This document shows positions 1 to 8,116 of a stretch of DNA of 64,000 nt, one piece after another. Each line of letters begins with the position of its first letter. Position 1 is the first letter of the stretch. The translations under genes were made by a program, and so were the position numbers. The DNA is from Xiheibacterium sp038325765. Its GTDB lineage: Bacteria > Myxococcota_A > Polyangia > Nannocystales > Nannocystaceae. The DNA lies in assembly GCA_038325765.1 (NCBI GenBank), contig JBBQJI010000001.1, positions 206,967 to 270,966 of the forward strand, written 5' to 3'. The notes under the pieces were generated by a model. It was given only the letters and a program-made list of their open reading frames with translations. It was not told where the DNA came from and searched no databases.

Positions 1-694
1 CCTCGACGAGCATCTGGGTCGCGCTGCCAGACAACCCCGAGATCGACAGCGGCACCGACAAGGGCGTGAGGCCCTCGGCGGGATCGAGTTCGGCCGGTCG
101 TCGCCGCGGGGGCAGGGGATCTTGGCGCAGGCCGAGCACGGTGTCCGACCAGCCCTGCACGCCGCCGCGCGCCTTGGCGGCGCCCTTGGGGTGGGGCAGC
201 ACGTCGGGACGGTAGGGCAGGCCGCCGATCTCGAGCATGTTAGAGATCGGCGTGAGCGCGCCCAGTGGGTCCTTGTTGAAGCGCCAGCCGTACGACAGCG
301 CGCCGACGAGCTTGCCCTCGATGAAGATCGGGCTGCCGCTCATGCCGCCGACGATCCCCGAGTGCTGGAGCCGCGGATCGCTCGACTTGAACAGCACGGC
401 ATCTTGCTTCGGCAGATAGTTGCGGATGGTGTCGACGACCTCGATCTCGAAGCGCTCGGACTCGGTGCCCGAGAACACGGTGACCGCGTGGCCCTTCATG
501 CCGGGCTTGATCGCCGAGACCGGCATGGTCTCGACCGCGGCGGCCTGCGAGCCGACGGCGAAGGTGATGCCGCCCAGCACCGCGCTCAGCACGGCGGCGG
601 GCAGTGCGAGGCGGGCGAGTGCGAGCAGCCGCCTGCGGACCGCGAATTGCGTGCGCGGGGCCGCGGTGCGTGGGGGGGTGGCGTCAGCCGGCAT
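1..694 (-). CDS. SpoIVB-type S55 peptidase family protein, C-terminus outside window
   Basis: The open frame runs off the left edge, so only about 230 N-terminal residues are seen. Residues 20-53 form a basic then hydrophobic stretch, a signal peptide or membrane anchor. It is followed by a segment typical of the S55 family (IKPGMKGHAVTVFSG, about 62-76) and the catalytic-site motif HSGIVGGMSGSP near 111-122, then KLVGALSYGW. In Bacillus, SpoIVB is a serine protease in sporulation signalling; the many myxobacterial relatives are of unknown role and probably act outside the cytoplasmic membrane. The ATG at 694 overlaps the stop of the upstream thioredoxin-like gene by 11 nt, which suggests one transcript. 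The family is clear from the motif; the substrate is unknown. Confidence 0.85.
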   Translation of the reverse strand, partial: MPADATPPRTAAPRTQFAVRRRLLALARLALPAAVLSAVLGGITFAVGSQAAAVETMPVSAIKPGMKGHAVTVFSGTESERFEIEVVDTIRNYLPKQDAVLFKSSDPRLQHSGIVGGMSGSPIFIEGKLVGALSYGWRFNKDPLGALTPISNMLEIGGLPYRPDVLPHPKGAAKARGGVQGWSDTVLGLRQDPLPPRRRPAELDPAEGLTPLSVPLSISGLSGSATQMLVE

Positions 695-1217
695 GTCGCT
701 CGAGTGCTTTCTTCATCGTGTCGACCAGATCGTCGACGGGGCTGTAGTAATAGATGGTGCGGCCGCGGTTCTCGTTCGACAGCCCCGGATCGGCGCGCCC
801 GGATTCGGGGTCGATGAACAGCACGCGCGGCACGTAGGTGCCGTCGGGCGCGAACTCGAGGGCGCGCGGCACCTCGTCCTGGTCGACGTTGACCATCACG
901 AATTTCTCGCTGAGCGTGCGGAGTTCGGGCTCGGCGAACTTGGGCTTGAGCGCCTTGCACTGGCTGCACCATTTGGCGTGCACGACGAGCATCACCGGAC
1001 GCGCGAGCTTGGCGGCCTCGGCCAGGCCCTCGTCGAGCCCGCGCCACGCGATCTGCTCGCCGAAGCCGTTGGCGGGGGCCGTGGCCGTGCGGGGCTGGTC
1101 CGCCGCACGTGTCGGCGCGGCCTTGGCCCCGTCGGCGCCGCGGTCGGCATGCGGAGCGTCGATGCAGGCCGTGGCAGGGCCAAGACACAGCGCCGCGACG
1201 AGGATCAGCAATCGCAT
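684..1217 (-). CDS. Exported thioredoxin-fold protein resembling eukaryotic TXNDC12/AGR
   Basis: This 177-residue protein has an N-terminal export signal (MRLLILVAALCLGPATAC; Cys18 has a weak lipobox context) and a thioredoxin-like domain from about residue 55. The redox motif is WCSQC at 83-87. The flanking sequence KALKPKFAEPELRTLSEKF, the block FVMVNVDQDEVPRALEF, then APDGTYVPRVLFIDPESG, and the cis-Pro strand match, from memory, the pattern of vertebrate ER proteins TXNDC12 (ERp18) and AGR2/3 far better than bacterial TlpA or DsbE. A role as periplasmic disulfide oxidoreductase or isomerase follows from the family and is not proven. The ATG at 1217 is chosen because it precedes the signal peptide. 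Its stop overlaps the start of the S55 peptidase gene, so the two are probably co-expressed. Confidence 0.85.
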   Translation of the reverse strand: MRLLILVAALCLGPATACIDAPHADRGADGAKAAPTRAADQPRTATAPANGFGEQIAWRGLDEGLAEAAKLARPVMLVVHAKWCSQCKALKPKFAEPELRTLSEKFVMVNVDQDEVPRALEFAPDGTYVPRVLFIDPESGRADPGLSNENRGRTIYYYSPVDDLVDTMKKALERHAG

Positions 1218-1276
1218 CGTGGAGTGCGCCACTTCTCGCGCGTACGATATCACGGGCCCGAGACCGGGCCAGCTGC

Positions 1277-2101
1277 ATGCGACTGTCTGCACCCTTGGCG
1301 TCCGGCCGCCTGCTCGGCCGGCGCAAGCGCTTCTTCGCCGACATCGCGCTCGACGATGGGCGGACGATCGTCGCCCACTGTCCCAACACCGGACGTCTGC
1401 TCGGCTGTCTCGAGACCGGTGCCCGTGTCGTCGTGCAAGGCCGCGGCTCGGCCACCCGGACGCTGCCGTGGACGTGGGTGCTCGTTCGCGCCGAACGGAG
1501 CTGGGTGGCCGTGGAGAGCGCCATCGCGGTCGCCGGGGTGCGCGACGCCTGGCGCGGCGGCTTGCTCCCAGAGCTCGGCCCCGCGACGTGGGCCCACGCC
1601 GAGGTGCCCTATGGCATGTCCCGGCGCAGCCGCATCGATTTGGTGCTGACCGACGCGACGCGCGCGGCGCTCTCGGACGCGCCGGCGGGCGGGGGCTCAC
1701 GGGGCGCAGCTCCGGGCTCGGACGTCGGCGTGGGGCCGATCGCGCCGCCGCGCTGGGTCGAGGTCAAGGCGACCACGATGGTGACGGGGCGGGGAGCTGG
1801 GCGCGTGGCCGCGTTCCCCGACGCGGTGACCGCCCGCGGCAGCAAGCAGCTCGAGGATCTCATCGGCTGCGTCGAGGCCGGCGCGCGCGCTGCGGTGGTG
1901 TTCGCGGTGATGCGAACCGACGCCGCCCGCCTCACCGTGGCCGATGCGATCGACCCCGCGTATGGACGCATGCTGCGGTCGGCCGTGGACCACGGCGTCG
2001 AGTTGTATGCGGTCGGCGCGACGATCCGCGTGCACGGCGGTCGGCCCTCGCCGTCGTCGGTCGCGATCGACTTCACGCGACGGCTGCCGATCACGCTGTG
2101 A
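1277..2101 (+). CDS. sfsA: SfsA family protein (sugar fermentation stimulation protein homolog)
   Basis: A 274-residue SfsA homolog, slightly longer than the usual 230-240 because of an insertion around residues 135-160 (GGGSRGAAPGSDVGVG). The N-terminal OB-like part shows GRLLGRRKRFFADI and VAHCPNTGRLLGC, the family hallmarks. The nuclease-like core has RSRIDLVL, RWVEVKATT, AAFPDAVTARGSKQLEDL and AVVFAVMR. SfsA has a fold like restriction endonucleases and binds DNA in E. coli; its cellular role remains unsettled. The ATG at 1277 is just before the conserved N-terminus. The gene is divergent from the thioredoxin-like gene with about 60 nt between start codons, so both promoters must lie there or overlap coding sequence. 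Confidence 0.9.
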   Translation: MRLSAPLASGRLLGRRKRFFADIALDDGRTIVAHCPNTGRLLGCLETGARVVVQGRGSATRTLPWTWVLVRAERSWVAVESAIAVAGVRDAWRGGLLPELGPATWAHAEVPYGMSRRSRIDLVLTDATRAALSDAPAGGGSRGAAPGSDVGVGPIAPPRWVEVKATTMVTGRGAGRVAAFPDAVTARGSKQLEDLIGCVEAGARAAVVFAVMRTDAARLTVADAIDPAYGRMLRSAVDHGVELYAVGATIRVHGGRPSPSSVAIDFTRRLPITL

Positions 2102-2115
2102 TCGGAATCGGCGGA

Positions 2116-3159
2116 TCAGGGCCGCTCGACGCGGCCATCGGCGTGACGGGCGAAGCGACCCTCGTCGCGGTCGTGCACCGGTCCGTCGCTGGGCCACGGC
2201 CAGCCGCCGAAGCGGGTGCGGCGGTAGTCGGCGAACGCTTGCTCGATCTCGGCGCGGGTGTTCATCACGAACGGACCGTGCTGGGCGACGGGCTCGCCGA
2301 TCGGCCGCCCCTGCAGCATGAGCAACGAGGCGGGCTGCTCGCCCGCGCTGACGGTGACGGCGACGTCACTGCGGATCTGGGCGCCGTGCCGAGGTGCGAT
2401 GGGATGCGCGCCCAGCGTGACACCGTCGCCGCCGAACACGTACAGCGTGCGGCCGATGCCCGGCGACGCGGCGGGCAGGACGATCTGGGCTTCGGCCTCC
2501 ATCGTGAGCGTCCAGATCGCGAGGTCGGCCTGGGCGTGGCTCGCCCACGACTCGGGTGGCGGCGCTGGGGCTCGCGCATCGCCGTACGCGCCGGCGACGA
2601 TCGACAGCCGCGTGCTGCGGCCCGCGGCATCGCGATGCCTGAGCTCGGGGATCGCCTCGCGCCACAGCATCGAGAAGTGCGGCGTCGCCATCTTTGCGGC
2701 GACCGGCAGGTTGAGCCAGATCTGGAACAGCTCGACCGGGTTGGGGCCGCCCGTGTCGCGCAGCGGAAACATCTCGGAGTGGACGATGCCGCGGCCGGCG
2801 GTGAGCCACTGCACGTCGCCGCCGCCGAAGCGGGCGGTGGCACCGAGGGAGTCGGCATGATCGATGACGCCCTGGCGCACGATCGTGACGGTCTCGAAGC
2901 CGCGGTGCGGGTGCTGGGGAAAGCCGGGGATCACGTCGCCGTGATACATGCGCCAGCCGTCGATACCCGCGAAGTCCTGGCCGATGCTGCGGCCGGCGAG
3001 TGACACCGCGGGCCCCATCTGCGCGTTGCCGGCGGGATAGGCGTCGACGTGGTGCACGCAGAACAGGAATGGGTCGGCAGTCGCCCACACGAAGTCGAGC
3101 GGCACGACGGCGAGCACCGTGGCATCGCCCGGCACAGCGTTCGTCGGCGCGCTGCTCAA
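2116..3159 (-). CDS. Pirin family protein
   Basis: A bicupin of 347 residues. The pirin signature HPHRGFET lies at 83-90 and the second pair of metal ligands at H127 and E129 (GRGIVHSEMF), so all four ligands of the N-terminal iron-binding cupin are present. The C-terminal cupin (about 200-300) is less conserved, as usual. Bacterial pirins are either quercetin 2,3-dioxygenases or regulators of metabolic enzymes; the sequence does not decide between these. The start is TTG at 3159, overlapping the TGA of the upstream gene (TTGA), which implies translational coupling; there is no ATG before the cupin core. Confidence 0.9.
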   Translation of the reverse strand: MSSAPTNAVPGDATVLAVVPLDFVWATADPFLFCVHHVDAYPAGNAQMGPAVSLAGRSIGQDFAGIDGWRMYHGDVIPGFPQHPHRGFETVTIVRQGVIDHADSLGATARFGGGDVQWLTAGRGIVHSEMFPLRDTGGPNPVELFQIWLNLPVAAKMATPHFSMLWREAIPELRHRDAAGRSTRLSIVAGAYGDARAPAPPPESWASHAQADLAIWTLTMEAEAQIVLPAASPGIGRTLYVFGGDGVTLGAHPIAPRHGAQIRSDVAVTVSAGEQPASLLMLQGRPIGEPVAQHGPFVMNTRAEIEQAFADYRRTRFGGWPWPSDGPVHDRDEGRFARHADGRVERP

Positions 3160-3773
3160 CCCCGCAGATCCTTCAGCTTGCGCTCGAGCTCGATGACCTT
3201 GGCCTGGGCCCTGGCGTAGTTGGCGTCGACGAGCTTCTTGCGGCCCTCGTACACCTCGAGCTGGCGCTGCGGGTCGGGACCATTGGCTGCGCGTTCGCGG
3301 ACCGCCGGCAGCCGATCGGAGAATTTCTTGCGGTCCTCGAGCTCTTTTCGCGCACGCTGCAATCGACCCTCGTACCAGGCGATCTCCTCCGCCGTGCTCG
3401 TGAACGTCGGCGGGGCGTCGTCCGCGGGCACACCGGAACCCGCGGGCGCCATCCCGACCTCGGCGAGGTGGACTCCGGGGTTGAGCCTACCGCCACGGCG
3501 ATTCTGCGAGGGCTCGTCGTAGTTCCGCGGAGCGACGCCGCCCTTGCGGCCAGACGCGGCGCCAGACGCGGTGACCGATCCGTCGCCGAACTCGCCGGCG
3601 GCGCCTGCCTTCGCGCCCTCGCCTGCGCGCGGGGCGTCCTCGCCGCCCGGCCACATCACGATCGCCAGGAGCACCGCGAACAAGGCCCCGATTCCGGCGA
3701 TGACGGGCATCATGCTGCGACGCTCGCCGTCCCCGGCGGTCGCCACCACTGGCTCTTTCGACTTCGATTCCAT
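3156..3773 (-). CDS. Hypothetical single-span membrane protein with C-terminal coiled coil
   Basis: A 205-residue protein of unknown function. A short cytoplasmic N-terminus (20 residues) is followed by one membrane segment (MMPVIAGIGALFAVLLAIVM, about 21-40), then a Gly/Ala-rich linker and, from about residue 125, a charged helical region (WYEGRLQRARKELEDRKK, then QLEVYEGRKKLVDANYARAQAKVIELERKLKDL) likely to form a coiled coil outside the membrane. The ATG at 3773 shares the palindrome CATG with the start of the divergent pseudouridine synthase gene. The TGA overlaps the TTG of the pirin gene. No recognised domain. Confidence 0.7.
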   Translation of the reverse strand: MESKSKEPVVATAGDGERRSMMPVIAGIGALFAVLLAIVMWPGGEDAPRAGEGAKAGAAGEFGDGSVTASGAASGRKGGVAPRNYDEPSQNRRGGRLNPGVHLAEVGMAPAGSGVPADDAPPTFTSTAEEIAWYEGRLQRARKELEDRKKFSDRLPAVRERAANGPDPQRQLEVYEGRKKLVDANYARAQAKVIELERKLKDLRG

Positions 3774-4848
3774 GACCGCGACAGTATACCCCAGCCCCCC
3801 GGCCGGAGACCACGCGGGCTGGATCGACATCCCGCTGGTCGTCGACGCCGGCGCCAGCGGCCATCGCCTGGACCGATTCTTGGCCCTGCGCATCCGCCGA
3901 CTGTCGCGCACGCGCGTGCAGACCATCATCGCCCGCGGTCAGGTGCGGTGTGTCGAGCGCCCCGGCGAGCAGCTCCGCGCCGCGTCCCGCGTGCACGCCG
4001 GCCAGACCGTGATCGTCTCGCGGCCCGCCCCGGTCGAGCCGTCCAGCCCGCACACCGCGTCGGTGCTGCACCACGACGGCGCGCTGCTGGTGCTCGACAA
4101 GCCGGCGGGTCTCGCCGTCCATCCCAGCGCGCGCTATCACAAGCACACGCTGACCGCGGTGCTCCGCGACGTCTTCGGGCCGGGGCACGGCTGGGAGATG
4201 GCGCATCGCCTCGACCGCGAGACCTCCGGCGTCATCGCGTTCGGCCGACACGGAGGCAGCGCGAGCATCCTCAAGCGCGCCTTCGGCCGCCGCCAGGTCG
4301 CGAAGCAATACCTCGCGATCGTGCATGGCATACTCGCCGGATCGGTGCGAATCGACGTGCCGATCGGTGCCGCGGTGGGCTCGCGCGTGCGCATCAAGAT
4401 GGGCCCGCGTGCACTCGCGGACGGCGGCATGACCGCGCTGACGGAGGTCACGCCGCTGCGCCACGCCGCGTTCCGCGGTTCGCCGATCACGCTGGTCGAG
4501 GCCCGTCCCCACACCGGTCGTCAGCACCAGATCCGCGTGCACCTCGATCACATCGGTCACCCGGTGCTCGGCGACAAGCTCTACGGCATCGACGAGTCGG
4601 CATTCCTCGCGGTCTACGATCACGGCCGCTTGATGGACGAGTTCGAGGCCGAGCTCGGCCTCGGCCGCCAAGCCCTGCACGCCCATGTGCTGGAGATCGA
4701 CCACCCGGCCCATGGCCAGCGCATGCGGCTCACGGCGCCGTGGCCGGCGGATCTGGCGGCGATCGTGGCGATGCCGACGGAAGCTGGACCACCTCGCCCA
4801 CCAGCACCGCCACCCCCACCGTCACCCCATCTCGAACCTCGACCTTGA
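3772..4848 (+). CDS. RluA/RluD-family rRNA or tRNA pseudouridine synthase
   Basis: A 358-residue pseudouridine synthase. Residues 24-75 form an S4-like RNA-binding domain (HRLDRFLALRIRRLSRTRVQ). The catalytic domain carries ALLVLDKPAGLAVHPS and the motif HRLDRETSG at 145-153 with catalytic Asp148, then KQYLAIVHG and RPHTGRQHQIRVHL. These fit RluA/RluD enzymes, which convert uridine to pseudouridine in 23S rRNA or tRNA; which site is modified cannot be read from sequence. The Pro-rich C-terminus (about 330-358) is not conserved and overlaps the convergent gene at 4730-5251 by 119 nt. The start ATG at 3772 lies only a few residues before the S4 domain and overlaps the divergent ATG at 3773. Confidence 0.9.
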   Translation: MTATVYPSPPAGDHAGWIDIPLVVDAGASGHRLDRFLALRIRRLSRTRVQTIIARGQVRCVERPGEQLRAASRVHAGQTVIVSRPAPVEPSSPHTASVLHHDGALLVLDKPAGLAVHPSARYHKHTLTAVLRDVFGPGHGWEMAHRLDRETSGVIAFGRHGGSASILKRAFGRRQVAKQYLAIVHGILAGSVRIDVPIGAAVGSRVRIKMGPRALADGGMTALTEVTPLRHAAFRGSPITLVEARPHTGRQHQIRVHLDHIGHPVLGDKLYGIDESAFLAVYDHGRLMDEFEAELGLGRQALHAHVLEIDHPAHGQRMRLTAPWPADLAAIVAMPTEAGPPRPPAPPPPPSPHLEPRP

Positions 4849-5251
4849 TTTGCGCGACGTCGTGGCCGCGCGCGAGCCGGATGCGTCGATCCGGCAGCAC
4901 GATCTCTTGCACACCCGGCTTCGTGCGCGAAAGACCAAGGCGCGCGATGCCATCGGTCCACACGAGCTGCTGGGGCCGCTCGACGTCGTCGACGTCCGCG
5001 GACACGCTGTAGCTCGGCATCATCGGCGCCTCGCGCTCGGCGTCTTCGACTTCGATCGAGCGCTTCACCAGCCACACCGTGCCGACCAGGGCGAGGCCGA
5101 TGAGCGCCACCAGCACGATGCGCAGCGGGAAACCGGCGCGGTAGGCATCGATGCCACCAGGCGGCGGGCCGGCGGGGGGATCGGCGAGCAGCTCGTCGTC
5201 GCCGCCCGAGGTCGGCGCCCGCAGGCGGCCCGCAGTTTCAGGGGCGTCCAC
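4730..5251 (-). CDS. Hypothetical single-span membrane protein
   Basis: A 173-residue protein with a Pro/Gly-rich cytoplasmic N-terminus, one membrane segment (FPLRIVLVALIGLALVGTVWLV, about 41-62) and an external part of about 85 well-behaved residues. The last 30 residues are Ser/Pro-rich and are encoded antisense to the 3' end of the pseudouridine synthase gene. The GTG start at 5251 directly follows the stop codon of the upstream response-regulator gene with no spacer, so the two are probably co-translated. No known domain recognised. Confidence 0.6.
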   Translation of the reverse strand: MDAPETAGRLRAPTSGGDDELLADPPAGPPPGGIDAYRAGFPLRIVLVALIGLALVGTVWLVKRSIEVEDAEREAPMMPSYSVSADVDDVERPQQLVWTDGIARLGLSRTKPGVQEIVLPDRRIRLARGHDVAQIKVEVRDGVTVGVAVLVGEVVQLPSASPRSPPDPPATAP

Positions 5252-6394
5252 TCAACCCTCCGCGTCGCGGTTGGCTTCGTCGATGAGGCGTGCGCCCTCC
5301 ATCAACAGATGGGTGGTCGACGACCGGACCGTGTCCTCCATGTCGACCTCCATCGCATTGAACGAGAACGCACCGGCGCGCCAGGTGAGCATCACATAGA
5401 CCGACTGACGGCCGTCGAGATCGAGTCGCGAGTCGAGTCGCGACGAGACCACCTGACCGCCGCGGAGGAAGATGCGCCCGACCGCGCCCGACTCGAGCTC
5501 CTTGAGGGTGATGACACCGCCCTTGCGCTCCATTTCCATCATGACGAGGAGGCTCGACAGCCCGAGCTGTTCGAGGCGACCGCTCATCGCCGTGTTGCGG
5601 CGCTGGGCAGGGAATGAGCCGGTGGCGGTGACGTGCGAGGGCGTCTCGGGGACGGCGGGACGGACCGCGACGGGGACCGGCGCTGCGATCGGGGGCCCAG
5701 GGGTCGGCGCGGGCGCCGGCGTGGGTGCGGGTGCCGGCGGGTAGTGGGGGCCGGCCTGCTGCGGCGGGTAGCCCGGCGGGTAGGGATATGGCCCCTGGCC
5801 CTGCGGTGGGTACGGGTAGGGCGGATAGCCCTGCTGCTGCGGATAGCCCTGCTGCGGCGGATAGCCCTGCTGCGGATAGCCCTGCGGTTGCTGTGGCGGC
5901 GGATACGGGTACGGCACTCCCGTCATCGGATCGATCGTCGCATCGCCGCGGCTGGGCGGTGCCGGCGTGAACTCGCGGCCAGCATTCGTGATACCGCTCG
6001 CGGTCTGGTAGCTGCCCGCGCCTTGATGATTGGCGAGCGCCGACGCCACCTTGCGCTCGAGATCGCTGAAGCGAAACGGCTTGGCGAGGTAGTCGTCTGG
6101 CGACAGACCCAGATCCCGCAGACGTGCCTCGTCCTTGCCGAGGGCGGTCAGAAAGATCACCGGCACCGTCGCGAGCTCGGGGATCGTGCGAAGTTGCTGT
6201 ACGAAGGTCCAACCGTCCATCACCGGCATCATCACGTCGGAGATGATCACGTCGGGCCGAACGGCACGGGCGCGCTCGAGGGCCTGGCGTCCCTCCCGCG
6301 CCGTATCGACCACGTAGTTCCTCTTCTCCAGGGTCGCGCTGACCATCCGGAGAATCCAAGGGTCGTCGTCGACGACGAGCACGCGTGCGCCCAC
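5252..6394 (-). CDS. Response regulator receiver domain fused to DUF4388
   Basis: The N-terminal 120 residues are a CheY-like receiver: acidic pocket VVDDDPWI, phosphoacceptor Asp in IISDVMMPVMDGW, the conserved Thr in PVIFLTALGKDEA and the Lys in DYLAKPF. A 130-residue linker rich in Pro, Gln, Gly and Tyr (repeats of GYPQQ and GYPPQQ) leads to a C-terminal DUF4388 domain (MSGRLEQLGLSSLLVMMEMERKGGVITL, interrupted here for length, then GRIFLRGGQVVSSRLD). DUF4388 proteins are abundant in Myxococcota and are linked by analogy to social motility regulators; the output is unknown. The start is taken as GTG at 6394, directly before GARVLVVDDD; the frame is open further upstream to 6511. No histidine kinase adjoins it. 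Confidence 0.85.
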   Translation of the reverse strand: MGARVLVVDDDPWILRMVSATLEKRNYVVDTAREGRQALERARAVRPDVIISDVMMPVMDGWTFVQQLRTIPELATVPVIFLTALGKDEARLRDLGLSPDDYLAKPFRFSDLERKVASALANHQGAGSYQTASGITNAGREFTPAPPSRGDATIDPMTGVPYPYPPPQQPQGYPQQGYPPQQGYPQQQGYPPYPYPPQGQGPYPYPPGYPPQQAGPHYPPAPAPTPAPAPTPGPPIAAPVPVAVRPAVPETPSHVTATGSFPAQRRNTAMSGRLEQLGLSSLLVMMEMERKGGVITLKELESGAVGRIFLRGGQVVSSRLDSRLDLDGRQSVYVMLTWRAGAFSFNAMEVDMEDTVRSSTTHLLMEGARLIDEANRDAEG

Positions 6395-6529
6395 AGTCGT
6401 AGGAGCGTAGCAGGCCGCGCCGCAGCGCGGCGCGAATATTCGGAGCCGAGGCGCGGCCTGTCCGCGGCGGTGCGTGACGTGCAGGGGTACGGCGCGCCCG
6501 GGGGGCCGCACCCGCGCGCGGGCGCATGA

Positions 6530-8116
6530 CTACTGGGCAACCGCGACGACGTCAGCGGCGGTTGCGCCAGCCGGGGGTGCCAGCGTCGCGACGTGCTGCG
6601 TCACCGGGGCGAGGCCGGCGGCGCGGCCGAAGCCCACCGCGATGCGACCGCGATTCGCCATGGGCGCCGGGCTCGACGACATCCAGCTCGGACGGAGCTG
6701 CGCCCACACCACGTTGGCCACCAGCCCGAGCTTGTCGCGCGCCAGTTTGGCGGCGCCCCGCGCGTGGCGAACGCGATCGGCGACGGGATAGTGCGCCGCG
6801 TGCTTGGGGATGAGGCTGACGTTCAGCGCATGGCCGGCGGTGCGCAGGTACTCCGACAGGAACACGGACGGTCGCCGCTCGGCGCAGGACAGCAGCGCCA
6901 TCGAACGCCGGCGCGCAGTCGGGCCGCTCTGCCAATAGTCGAACAGCGCCCGCCGGATCGCGCGGGCGCCCTCGGTCTCGCCGCGGAACGCCTCGTAGAT
7001 CGCGCTCGCCAACGCCTGGCGCGTGGGCACGTAGCGATCGTGCTCGACCCGATAGCGGCGCAGCGCCTCGTCGTCCAGCCACGGCTCGCCCGCCGGGGCA
7101 TCAGCGCGGCGGCGCGCCTGCTCGCCGAGGGTCTCGGCGTCGCGCAGGCCCATGGTCATGCCGCTCGCGGTGATCGGGTGGGAGCAGCCGGCGGCGTCGC
7201 CGACCAGCGCCAGTCCGGGGAGGACCGCGGTCGGAGCGGGCAGTTCGACGGTGGGCGCCATCTCGAGCGGCCCTTTGCGGGCGAGAATCGCCGCGGCGAC
7301 CTGCTCGGACAGCGGCGACGGGATGAACGGCACGAAGGCGCGCAACAGGTACTGCTTGATCGCCTCGCCCTTGACCGGGAGCTCGCGCGGCAGATCGAAG
7401 GAGATCCGCGTGATGATGGTTCCGTCCGGTTCGCGGTGGATCGGATAGGCGAGCACCGGGCCCCAGCCGCCGAGCATCACGTGGGCGTAGTTCGGCGCCG
7501 GCAAGGTGGCGTTTCGTACCTCGACACCGGCGGTGAAGCCGATGGTCTCGCGCGCATCGGGGATCTGGGCGAGCTTGCGGACGGTGCTGCCCTTGCCGTC
7601 GGCGGCGATGACGAGGTCGCAGGCGACCTCGAACGTGGTGCCATCGCTGGCCTCGAGCATGATCCCGCAGAAGCGGCCGGTGTTGTCCCGGCGCAGCTCG
7701 GCAGCGGCGACACCCTCGATCATCTCGACCCGGCCCTCGCGCGCGAGCTCGCCCCGGATGGTCCGCACGAGCACCTTGTGGTGCACCGACAGGCCGCGCG
7801 GACGCTCGCCCTCGATCTCGGCATAGGCCAGATCGACGTAGGCGGCGTCGGCGTTCTCGAACGCCGCGAAGCCGTCGACATCGACCGCACCGGCCTTGCG
7901 CAGCGGCTCGCAGAAGCCGAGCGCGTCGAGCACGGCGGCGCCGCGGGGGTGGATCCACTCGCCCGAGAAGCGGGGTTGCACGCCGGGGTGGCGATCGACC
8001 AGCAGGATGCGGCGGGTGGCGTGGGGGTCGGCCTGCACGAGGGCGCGGGCGGTGGCGCAGCCGGCGAGGCCAGCGCCGACAATGACGACGTCGTAGTGAG
8101 CGTGGATGGGTTTCAC
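6530..8116 (-). CDS. Squalene-epoxidase-like FAD-dependent monooxygenase
   Basis: A 528-residue flavoprotein. The Rossmann dinucleotide motif VVIVGAGLAGCATA covers about 10-23. A second FAD motif, VIAADGKGSTVRKL, lies at 169-182. The third, LVGDAAGCSHPITASGMTMGLRDAETL (305 onward), combines the GD motif with the His-Pro and Gly-Met-Thr pattern typical of squalene monooxygenase. The first third (FSGEWIHPRGAAVLDALG) also fits that group. Geranylgeranyl reductases and other class A flavin monooxygenases are alternatives. The GTG start at 8116 overlaps the TGA of the cyclase-like gene upstream (GTGA), so both are made together; an epoxidase beside a triterpene cyclase suggests oxidised triterpenoid or sterol-like products. 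No membrane anchor is evident at the N-terminus. Confidence 0.8.
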   Translation of the reverse strand: MKPIHAHYDVVIVGAGLAGCATARALVQADPHATRRILLVDRHPGVQPRFSGEWIHPRGAAVLDALGFCEPLRKAGAVDVDGFAAFENADAAYVDLAYAEIEGERPRGLSVHHKVLVRTIRGELAREGRVEMIEGVAAAELRRDNTGRFCGIMLEASDGTTFEVACDLVIAADGKGSTVRKLAQIPDARETIGFTAGVEVRNATLPAPNYAHVMLGGWGPVLAYPIHREPDGTIITRISFDLPRELPVKGEAIKQYLLRAFVPFIPSPLSEQVAAAILARKGPLEMAPTVELPAPTAVLPGLALVGDAAGCSHPITASGMTMGLRDAETLGEQARRRADAPAGEPWLDDEALRRYRVEHDRYVPTRQALASAIYEAFRGETEGARAIRRALFDYWQSGPTARRRSMALLSCAERRPSVFLSEYLRTAGHALNVSLIPKHAAHYPVADRVRHARGAAKLARDKLGLVANVVWAQLRPSWMSSSPAPMANRGRIAVGFGRAAGLAPVTQHVATLAPPAGATAADVVAVAQ

